Positions 9,709 through 20,000 of a DNA stretch of 64,000 nt are shown piece after piece. The position numbers were made by a program, and so were the translations under genes. Positions within the stretch are counted from its first letter, which is position 1; every line of letters starts with the position of its first letter. This stretch comes from Crossaster papposus (lineage: Eukaryota; Echinodermata; Asteroidea; Velatida; Solasteridae): the NCBI GenBank assembly GCA_037893245.1, contig JBAIAA010000738.1, positions 186,001 to 250,000 on the forward strand, given 5' to 3'. The notes below the pieces were generated by a model. That model had not been told where the DNA came from. It worked only from the letters and a program-made list of their open reading frames with translations, and ran no database searches.

Positions 9709-12700
9709 CACCCAGCCCCTTCCCGGGGCATGCTTTCCTTCATGCCCTTATTTGTGGGCGGGGATTGTGTGCACAAACCTATGGCGAATTTGAAACGCGT
9801 GTGTTAACGTTACAATGTTCAGAAAATCGAAATAAAATACTAACAAAGCATGCCCCGGGTCAAATTGCTAATTTTGCCATTCCTGGAGGCCCCCCTCTAT
9901 CTCCTAACACCCAGCCCCTTCCCGGGGCATGCTTTCCTTCATGCCCTTATTTGTGGGCGGGGATTGTGTGCACAAACCTATGGCGAATTTGAAACGCGTG
10001 TGTTAACGTTACAATTTTCAGAAAATCGAAATAAAATACTAACAAAGCATGCCCCGGGTCAAATTGCTAATTTTGCCATTCCTGGAGGCACCCCTCTATC
10101 TCCTAACACCCAGCCCCTTCCCGGGGCATGCTTTCCTTCATGCCCTTATTTGTGGGCGGGGATTGTGTGCACAAACCTATGGCGAATTTGAAACGCGTGT
10201 GTTAACGTTAACATTTTCAGAAAATCGAAATAAAATACTAACAAAGCATGCCCCGGGTCAAATTGCTAATTTTGCCATTCCTGGAGGCCCCCCTCTATCT
10301 CCTAACACCCAGCCCCTTCCCGAGGCATGCTTTCCTTCATGCCCTTTTTTGTGGGCGGGGATTGTATGCACAAACCTATGGCGAATTTGAAACGCGTGTG
10401 TTAACGTTAAAATTTTCAGAAAATCGAAATAAAATACTAACAGAGCATGCCCCGGGTCAAATTGCTAATTTTGCCATTCCTGGAGGCCCCCCTCTATCTC
10501 CTAACACCCAGCCCCTTCCCGGGGCATGCTTTCCTTCATGCCCTTATTTGTGGGCGGGGATTGTGTGCACAAACCTATGGCGAATTTGAAACGCGTGTGT
10601 TAACGTTAACATTTTCAGAAAATCGAAATAAAATACTAACAAAGCATGCCCCGGGTCAAATTGCTAATTTTGCCATTCCTGGAGGCCCCCCTCTATCTCC
10701 TAACACCCAGCCCCTTCCCGGGGCATGCTTTCCTTCATGCCCTTATTTGTGGGCGGGGATTGTGTGCACAAACCTATGGCGAATTTGAAACGCGCGTGTT
10801 AACGTTAACATTTTCAGAAAATCGAAATAAAATACTAACAAAGCATGCCCCGGGTCAAATTGCAAATGTTGCCATTCCTGGAGGCCCCCCTCTATCTCCT
10901 AACACCCAGCCCCTTCCCGGGGCATGCTTTCCTTCATGCCCTTATTTGTGGGCGGGGATTGTGTGCACAAACCTATGGCGAATTTGAAACGCGTGTGTTA
11001 ACGTTAACATTTTCAGAAAATCGAAATAAAATACTAACAAAGCATGCCCCGGGTCAAATTGCTAATTTTGCCATTCCTGGAGGCCCCCCTCTATCTCCTA
11101 ACACCCAGCCCCTTCCCGGGGCATGCTTTCCTTCATGCCCTTATTTGTGGGCGGGGATTGTGTGCACAAACCTATGGCGAATTTGAAACGCGTGTGTTAA
11201 CGTTAACATTTTCAGAAAATCGAAATAAAATACTAACAAAGCATGCCCCGGGTCAAATTGCTAATTTTGCCATTCCTGGAGGCCCCCCTCTATCTCCTAA
11301 CACCCAGCCCCTTCCCGGGGCATGCTTTCCTTCATGCCCTTATTTGTGGGCGGGGATTGTGTGCACAAACCTATGGCGAATTTGAAACGCGTGTGTTAAC
11401 GTTAAAATTTTCAGAAAATCGAAATAAAATACTAACAAAGCATGCCCCGGGTCAAATTGCTAATTTTGCCATTCCTGGAGGCCCCCCTCTATCTCCTACC
11501 ACCCAGCCCCTTCCCGGGGCATGCTTTCCTTCATGCCCTTATTTGTGGGCGGGGATTGTGTGCACAAACCTATGGCGAATTTGAAAGGCGTGTGTTAACG
11601 TTAACATTTTCAGAAAATCGAAATAAAATACTAACAAAGCATGCCCCGGGTCAAATTGCTAATTTTGCCATTCCTGGAGGCCTCCCTCTATCTCCTAACA
11701 CCCAGCCCCTTCCCGGGGCATGCTTTCCTTCATGCCCTTATTTGTGGGCGGGGATTGTGTGCACAAACCTATGGCGATTTTGAAAGGCGTGTGTTAACGT
11801 TAACATTTTCCGAAAATCGAAATAAAATACTAACAAAGCATGCCCCGGGTCAAATTGCTAATTTTGCCATTCCTGGAGGCCCCCCTCTATCTCCTAACAC
11901 CCAGCCCCTTCCCGGGGCATGCTTTCCTTCATGCCCTTATTTGTGGGCGGGGATTGTGTGCACAAACCTATGGCGAATTTGAAACGCGTGTGTTAACGTT
12001 AACATTTTCAGAAAATCGAAATAAAATACTAACAAAGCATGCCCCGGGTCAAATTGCTAATTTTGCCATTCCTGGAGGCCCCCCTCTATCTCCTAACACC
12101 CAGCCCCTTCCCGGGGCATGCTTTCCTTCATGCCCTTATTTGTGGGCGGGGATTGTGTGCACAAACCTATGGCGAATTTGAAACGCGTGTGTTAACGTTA
12201 AAATTTTCAGAAAATCGAAATAAAATACTAACAAAGCATGCCCCGGGTCAAATTGCTAATTTTGCCATTCCTGGAGGCCCCCCTCTATCTCCTACCACCC
12301 AGCCCCTTCCCGGGGCATGCTTTCCTTCATGCCCTTATTTGTGGGCGGGGATTGTGTGCACAAACCTATGGCGAATTTGAAAGGCGTGTGTTAACGTTAA
12401 CATTTTCAGAAAATCGAAATAAAATACTAACAAAGCATGCCCCGGGTCAAATTGCTAATTTTACCATTCCTGGAGGCCTCCCTCTATCTCCTAACACCCA
12501 GCCCCTTCCCGGGGCATGCTTTCCTTCATGCCCTTATTTGTGGGCGGGGATTGTGTGCACAAACCTATGGCGATTTTGAAAGGCGTGTGTTAACGTTAAC
12601 ATTTTCCGAAAATCGAAATAAAATACTAACAAAGCATTCCCCGGGTCAAATTGCTAATTTTGCCATTCCTGGAGGCCCCCCTCTATCTCCTAACACCCAG

Positions 12701-13289
12701 CCCCTTCCCGGGGCATGCTTTCCTTCATGCCCTTATTTGTGGGCGGGATTGTGTGCACAAACCTATGGCGAATTTGAAACGCGTGTGTTAAAGTTAAAAT
12801 GTTCAGAAAATCGAAATAAAATACTAACAAAGCATGCCCCGGGTCAAATTGCTAATTTTGCCATTCCTGGAGGCCCCCCTCTATCTCCTAACACCCAGCC
12901 CCTTCCCGGGGCACGCTTTCCTTCATGCCCTTATTTGTGGGCGGGGATTGTGTGCACAAACCTATGGCGAATTTGAAACGCGTGTGTTAACGTTAAAATG
13001 TTCAGAAAATCGAAATAAAATACTAACAAAGCATGCCCCGGGTCAAATTGCTAATTTTGCCATTCCTGGAGGCCCCCCTCTATCTCCTAACACCCAGCCC
13101 CTTCCCGGGGCATGCTTTCCTTCATGCCCTTATTTGTGGGCGGGGATTGTATGCACAAACCTATGGCGAATTTGAAACGCGTGTGTTAACGTTAAAATTT
13201 TCAGAAAATCGAAATAAAATACTAACAAAGCATGCCCCGGGTCAAATTGCTAATTTTGCCATTCCTGGAGGCCCCCCTCTATCTCCTAA
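9709..13289 (+). repeat. 18-mer segmental duplication, copy 1 (3,581 bp)
   Basis: Eighteen monomers recur at offset 3,581 bp (18x199 minus 1, owing to the GGGCGGGATT deletion near 12,746). Ordered landmarks shared with copy 2 are GGAGGCACCCC (10,089 and 13,670), CCCGAGGCATGC with CCCTTTTTTGTGG and ATTGTATGC (10,320-10,372 and 13,901-13,950), AACAGAGCATG, GCAAATGTTGCC (10,862 and 14,443), CCTACCACCC, GGCCTCC and GCATTCCCC (12,637 and 16,218). The differences I noticed are few, for example TTTTACCATT at 12,464 and CCGCGGG at about 14,032. The exact ends are approximate because flanking monomers are also similar. Confidence 0.85.
11044..12635 (+). repeat. Internal 4-mer doubling, 796-bp period
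   Basis: Monomers at 11,044, 11,243, 11,442 and 11,641 (two near-consensus, one with CCTACCACCC, one with GGCCTCC plus GCGATTTTGAAAGG) are repeated at 11,840, 12,039, 12,238 and 12,437. The same doubled 4-mer is found at about 14,625-16,216 and 17,608-18,801. It was therefore present before the 18-mer and 13-mer blocks were copied. The earlier cassette at 6,866-7,860 has a single 4-mer and goes straight into the short-monomer pair, so the doubling arose after that lineage split. Confidence 0.85.
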
Positions 13290-16200
13290 CACCCAGCCCC
13301 TTCCCGGGGCATGCTTTCCTTCATGCCCTTATTTGTGGGCGGGGATTGTGTGCACAAAACTATGGCGAATTTGAAACGCGTGTGTTAACGTTACAATGTT
13401 CAGAAAATCGAAATAAAATACTAACAAAGCATGCCCCGGGTCAAATTGCTAATTTTGCCATTCCTGGAGGCCCCCCTCTATCTCCTAACACCCAGCCCCT
13501 TCCCGGGGCATGCTTTCCTTCATGCCCTTATTTGTGGGCGGGGATTGTGTGCACAAACCTATGGCAAATTTGAAACGCGTGTGTTAACGTTACAATTTTC
13601 AGAAAATCGAAATAAAATACTAACAAAGCATGCCCCGGGTCAAATTGCTAATTTTGCCATTCCTGGAGGCACCCCTCTATCTCCTAACACCCAGCCCCTT
13701 CCCGGGGCATGCTTTCCTTCATGCCCTTATTTGTGGGCGGGGATTGTGTGCACAAACCTATGGCGAATTTGAAACGCGTGTGTTAACGTTAACATTTTCA
13801 GAAAATCGAAATAAAATACTAACAAAGCATGCCCCGGGTCAAATTGCTAATTTTGCCATTCCTGGAGGCCCCCCTCTATCTCCTAACACCCAGCCCCTTC
13901 CCGAGGCATGCTTTCCTTCATGCCCTTTTTTGTGGGCGGGGATTGTATGCACAAACCTATGGCGAATTTGAAACGCGTGTGTTAACGTTAAAATTTTCAG
14001 AAAATCGAAATAAAATACTAACAGAGCATGCCGCGGGTCAAATTGCTAATTTTGCCATTCCTGGAGGCCCCCCTCTATCTCCTAACACCCAGCCCCTTCC
14101 CGGGGCATGCTTTCCTTCATGCCCTTATTTGTGGGCGGGGATTGTGTGCACAAACCTATGGCGAATTTGAAACGCGTGTGTTAACGTTAACATTTTCAGA
14201 AAATCGAAATAAAATACTAACAAAGCATGCCCCGGGTCAAATTGCTAATTTTGCCATTCCTGGAGGCCCCCCTCTATCTCCTAACACCCAGCCCCTTCCC
14301 GGGGCATGCTTTCCTTCATGCCCTTATTTGTGGGCGGGGATTGTGTGCACAAACCTATGGCGAATTTGAAACGCGCGTGTTAACGTTAACATTTTCAGAA
14401 AATCGAAATAAAATACTAACAAAGCATGCCCCGGGTCAAATTGCAAATGTTGCCATTCCTGGAGGCCCCCCTCTATCTCCTAACACCCAGCCCCTTCCCG
14501 GGGCATGCTTTCCTTCATGCCCTTATTTGTGGGCGGGGATTGTGTGCACAAACCTATGGCGAATTTGAAACGCGTGTGTTAACGTTAACATTTTCAGAAA
14601 ATCGAAATAAAATACTAACAAAGCATGCCCCGGGTCAAATTGCTAATTTTGCCATTCCTGGAGGCCCCCCTCTATCTCCTAACACCCAGCCCCTTCCCGG
14701 GGCATGCTTTCCTTCATGCCCTTATTTGTGGGCGGGGATTGTGTGCACAAACCTATGGCGAATTTGAAACGCGTGTGTTAACGTTAACATTTTCAGAAAA
14801 TCGAAATAAAATACTAACAAAGCATGCCCCGGGTCAAATTGCTAATTTTGCCATTCCTGGAGGCCCCCCTCTATCTCCTAACACCCAGCCCCTTCCCGGG
14901 GCATGCTTTCCTTCATGCCCTTATTTGTGGGCGGGGATTGTGTGCACAAACCTATGGCGAATTTGAAACGCGTGTGTTAACGTTAAAATTTTCAGAAAAT
15001 CGAAATAAAATACTAACAAAGCATGCCCCGGGTCAAATTGCTAATTTTGCCATTCCTGGAGGCCCCCCTCTATCTCCTACCACCCAGCCCCTTCCCGGGG
15101 CATGCTTTCCTTCATGCCCTTATTTGTGGGCGGGGATTGTGTGCACAAACCTATGGCGAATTTGAAAGGCGTGTGTTAACGTTAACATTTTCAGAAAATC
15201 GAAATAAAATACTAACAAAGCATGCCCCGGGTCAAATTGCTAATTTTGCCATTCCTGGAGGCCTCCCTCTATCTCCTAACACCCAGCCCCTTCCCGGGGC
15301 ATGCTTTCCTTCATGCCCTTATTTGTGGGCGGGGATTGTGTGCACAAACCTATGGCGATTTTGAAAGGCGTGTGTTAACGTTAACATTTTCCGAAAATCG
15401 AAATAAAATACTAACAAAGCATGCCCCGGGTCAAATTGCTAATTTTGCCATTCCTGGAGGCCCCCCTCTATCTCCTAACACCCAGCCCCTTCCCGGGGCA
15501 TGCTTTCCTTCATGCCCTTATTTGTGGGCGGGGATTGTGTGCACAAACCTATGGCGAATTTGAAACGCGTGTGTTAACGTTAACATTTTCAGAAAATCGA
15601 AATAAAATACTAACAAAGCATGCCCCGGGTCAAATTGCTAATTTTGCCATTCCTGGAGGCCCCCCTCTATCTCCTAACACCCAGCCCCTTCCCGGGGCAT
15701 GCTTTCCTTCATGCCCTTATTTGTGGGCGGGGATTGTGTGCACAAACCTATGGCGAATTTGAAACGCGTGTGTTAACGTTAAAATTTTCAGAAAATCGAA
15801 ATAAAATACTAACAAAGCATGCCCCGGGTCAAATTGCTAATTTTGCCATTCCTGGAGGCCCCCCTCTATCTCCTACCACCCAGCCCCTTCCCGGGGCATG
15901 CTTTCCTTCATGCCCTTATTTGTGGGCGGGGATTGTGTGCACAAACCTATGGCGAATTTGAAAGGCGTGTGTTAACGTTAACATTTTCAGAAAATCGAAA
16001 TAAAATACTAACAAAGCATGCCCCGGGTCAAATTGCTAATTTTGCCATTCCTGGAGGCCTCCCTCTATCTCCTAACACCCAGCCCCTTCCCGGGGCATGC
16101 TTTCCTTCATGCCCTTATTTGTGGGCGGGGATTGTGTGCACAAACCTATGGCGATTTTGAAAGGCGTGTGTTAACGTTAACATTTTCCGAAAATCGAAAT

Positions 16201-16651
16201 AAAATACTAACAAAGCATTCCCCGGGTCAAATTGCTAATTTTGCCATTCCTGGAGGCCCCCCTCTATCTCCTAACACCCAGCCCCTTCCCGGGGCATGCT
16301 TTCCTTCATGCCCTTATTTGTGGGCGGGATTGTGTGCACAAACCTATGGCGAATTTGAAACGCGTGTGTTAAAGTTAAAATGTTCAGAAAATCGAAATAA
16401 AATACTAACAAAGCATGCCCCGGGTCAAATTGCTAATTTTGCCATTCCTGGAGGCCCCCCTCTATCTCCTAACACCCAGCCCCTTCCCGGGGCACGCTTT
16501 CCTTCATGCCCTTATTTGTGGGCGGGGATTGTGTGCACAAACCTATGGCGAATTTGAAACGCGTGTGTTAACGTTAAAATGTTCAGAAAATCGAAATAAA
16601 ATACTAACAAAGCATGCCCCGGGTCAAATTGCTAATTTTGCCATTCCTGGA
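13290..16651 (+). repeat. 18-mer segmental duplication, copy 2 (right end replaced)
   Basis: This is the second copy of the 18-monomer block. The correspondence at offset 3,581 holds until about 16,652, where CCCCCTTCT replaces the CCCCCCTCT of copy 1. From there the sequence follows the 13-mer lineage instead. Differences from copy 1 include CACAAAACTATGG near 13,358 and TATGGCAAATTT near 13,566. The copy is cut into by the later 13-mer duplication, so the events can be ordered: 18-mer first, 13-mer second. Confidence 0.82.
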
Positions 16652-17415
16652 GGCCCCCTTCTATCTCCTAACACCCAGCCCCTTCCCGGGGCATGCTTTC
16701 CTTCATGCCCTTATTTGTGGGCGGGGATTGTATGCACAAACCTATGGCGAATTTGAAACGCGTGTGTTAACGTTAAAATTTTCAGAAAATCGAAATAAAA
16801 TACTAACAAAGCATGCCCCGGGTCAAATTGCTAATTTTGCCATTCCTGGAGGCCCCCCCTCTATCTCCTAACACCCAGCCCCTTCCCGGGGCATGCTTTC
16901 CTTCATGCCCTTATTTGTGGGCGGGGATTGTGTGCACAAACCTATGGCGAATTTGAAACGCGTGTGTTAACGTTAACATTTTCAGAAAATCGAAATAAAA
17001 TACTAACAAAGCATGCCCCGGGTCAAATTGCTAATTTTGCCATTCCTGGAGGCCCCCCTCTATCTCCTAACACCCAGCCCCTTCCCGAGGCATGCTTTCC
17101 TTCATGCCCTTATTTGTGGGCGGGGATTGTATGCACAAACCTATGGCGAATTTGAAACGCGTGTGTTAACGTTAAAATTTTCAGAAAATCGAAATAAAAT
17201 ACTAACAGAGCATGCCCCGGGTCAAATTGCTAATTTTGCCATTCCTGGAGGCCCCCCTCTATCTCCTAACACCCAGCCCCTTCCCGGGGCATGCTTTCCT
17301 TCATGCCCTTATTTGTGGGCGGGGATTGTGTGCACAACCTATGGCGAATTTGAAACGCGTGTGTTAACGTTAAAATGTTCAGAAAATCGAAATAAAATAC
17401 TAACAAAGCATGCCC
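14831..17415 (+). repeat. 13-mer segmental duplication, copy 1 (about 2,585 bp)
   Basis: Thirteen monomers recur at offset 2,585 (2,584 after the extra C near 16,852). The unit holds the doubled 4-mer, the short-monomer pair, the CCCCCTTCT monomer, the ATTGTATGC monomers, the CCCGAGGCATGC monomer, and the 198-bp monomers with GTGCACAACC and GCATGCCCGGG. The limits are inferred from mismatches: GCATGCCCCGGG at about 14,823-14,834 against the shortened form at 17,408, and GTTAAAATTTT at about 17,567 against GTTAACATTTT at about 20,151. Confidence 0.8.
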
Positions 17416-17607
17416 GGGTCAAATTGCTAATTTTGCCATTCCTGGAGGCCCCCCTCTATCTCCTAACACCCAGCCCCTTCCCGGGGCATGCTTTCCTTCA
17501 TGCCCTTATTTGTGGGCGGGGATTGTGTGCACAAACCTATGGCGAATTTGAAACGCGTGTGTTAACGTTAAAATTTTCAGAAAATCGAAATAAAATACTA
17601 ACAAAGC
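17212..17607 (+). repeat. Pair of single-base-shortened monomers (lineage marker)
   Basis: The monomer starting at 17,212 has GTGCACAACC (one A lost, near 17,336). The next has GCATGCCCGGG (one C lost, near 17,412), so both are 198 bp. The same pair occurs at about 19,920/19,992 and 20,912/20,985. Because 198 is divisible by 3, the + strand reading frame stays in phase through these copies. This is why unusually long open frames (245 codons at 17,013-17,750, 19,597-20,334 and 20,590-21,327) appear exactly here. Confidence 0.88.
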
Positions 17608-20000
17608 ATGCCCCGGGTCAAATTGCTAATTTTGCCATTCCTGGAGGCCCCCCTCTATCTCCTACCACCCAGCCCCTTCCCGGGGCATGCTTTCCTTCAT
17701 GCCCTTATTTGTGGGCGGGGATTGTGTGCACAAACCTATGGCGAATTTGAAAGGCGTGTGTTAACGTTAACATTTTCAGAAAATCGAAATAAAATACTAA
17801 CAAAGCATGCCCCGGGTCAAATTGCTAATTTTGCCATTCCTGGAGGCCTCCCTCTATCTCCTAACACCCAGCCCCTTCCCGGGGCATGCTTTCCTTCATG
17901 CCCTTATTTGTGGGCGGGGATTGTGTGCACAAACCTATGGCGATTTTGAAAGGCGTGTGTTAACGTTAACATTTTCCGAAAATCGAAATAAAATACTAAC
18001 AAAGCATGCCCCGGGTCAAATTGCTAATTTTGCCATTCCTGGAGGCCCCCCTCTATCTCCTAACACCCAGCCCCTTCCCGGGGCATGCTTTCCTTCATGC
18101 CCTTATTTGTGGGCGGGGATTGTGTGCACAAACCTATGGCGAATTTGAAACGCGTGTGTTAACGTTAACATTTTCAGAAAATCGAAATAAAATACTAACA
18201 AAGCATGCCCCGGGTCAAATTGCTAATTTTGCCATTCCTGGAGGCCCCCCTCTATCTCCTAACACCCAGCCCCTTCCCGGGGCATGCTTTCCTTCATGCC
18301 CTTATTTGTGGGCGGGGATTGTGTGCACAAACCTATGGCGAATTTGAAACGCGTGTGTTAACGTTAAAATTTTCAGAAAATCGAAATAAAATACTAACAA
18401 AGCATGCCCCGGGTCAAATTGCTAATTTTGCCATTCCTGGAGGCCCCCCTCTATCTCCTACCACCCAGCCCCTTCCCGGGGCATGCTTTCCTTCATGCCC
18501 TTATTTGTGGGCGGGGATTGTGTGCACAAACCTATGGCGAATTTGAAAGGCGTGTGTTAACGTTAACATTTTCAGAAAATCGAAATAAAATACTAACAAA
18601 GCATGCCCCGGGTCAAATTGCTTATTTTGCCATTCCTGGAGGCCTCCCTCTATCTCCTAACACCCAGCCCCTTCCCGGGGCATGCTTTCCTTTATGCCCT
18701 TATTTGTGGGCGGGGATTGTGTGCACAAACCTATGGCGATTTTGAAAGGCGTGTGTTAACGTTAACATTTTCCGAAAATCGAAATAAAATACTAACAAAG
18801 CATTCCCCGGGTCAAATTGCTAATTTTGCCATTCCTGGAGGCCCCCCTCTATCTCCTAACACCCAGCCCCTTCCCGGGGCATGCTTTCCTTCATGCCCTT
18901 ATTTGTGGGCGGGATTGTGTGCACAAACCTATGGCGAATTTGAAACGCGTGTGTTAAAGTTAAAATGTTCAGAAAATCGAAATAAAATACTAACAAAGCA
19001 TGCCCCGGGTCAAATTGCTAATTTTGCCATTCCTGGAGGCCCCCCTCTATCTCCTAACACCCAGCCCCTTCCCGGGGCACGCTTTCCTTCATGCCCTTAT
19101 TTGTGGGCGGGGATTGTGTGCACAAACCTATGGCGAATTTGAAACGCGTGTGTTAACGTTAAAATGTTCAGAAAATCGAAATAAAATACTAACAAAGCAT
19201 GCCCCGGGTCAAATTGCTAATTTTGCCATTCCTGGAGGCCCCCTTCTATCTCCTAACACCCAGCCCCTTCCCGGGGCATGCTTTCCTTCATGCCCTTATT
19301 TGTGGGCGGGGATTGTATGCACAAACCTATGGCGAATTTGAAACGCGTGTGTTAACGTTAAAATTTTCAGAAAATCGAAATAAAATACTAACAAAGCATG
19401 CCCCGGGTCAAATTGCTAATTTTGCCATTCATGGAGGCCCCCCTCTATCTCCTAACACCCAGCCCCTTCCCGGGGCATGCTTTCCTTCATGCCCTTATTT
19501 GTGGGCGGGGATTGTGTGCACAAACCTATGGCGAATTTGAAACGCGTGTGTTAACGTTAACATTTTCAGAAAATCGAAATAAAATACTAACAAAGCATGC
19601 CCCGGGTCAAATTGCTAATTTTGCCATTCCTGGAGGCCCCCCTCTATCTCCTAACACCCAGCCCCTTCCCGAGGCATGCTTTCCTTCATGCCCTTATTTG
19701 TGGGCGGGGATTGTATGCACAAACCTATGGCGAATTTGAAACGCGTGTGTTAACGTTAAAATTTTCAGAAAATCGAAATAAAATACTAACAGAGCATGCC
19801 CCGGGTCAAATTGCTAATTTTGCCATTCCTGGAGGCCCCCCTCTATCTCCTAACACCCAGCCCCTTCCCGGGGCATGCTTTCCTTCATGCCCTTATTTGT
19901 GGGCGGGGATTGTGTGCACAACCTATGGCGAATTTGAAACGCGTGTGTTAACGTTAAAATGTTCAGAAAATCGAAATAAAATACTAACAAAGCATGCCCG
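17416..20000 (+). repeat. 13-mer segmental duplication, copy 2 (about 2,585 bp)
   Basis: This is the second copy of the 13-monomer block. Differences noticed against copy 1 are TTGCTTATTTT near 18,622, TCCTTTATGCCC near 18,692, CCATTCATGGAGG near 19,431, and the lack of the extra C seen at 16,852. That is roughly four changes in 2.6 kb, similar to the 18-mer pair and more than the 8-mer pair. Confidence 0.8.
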
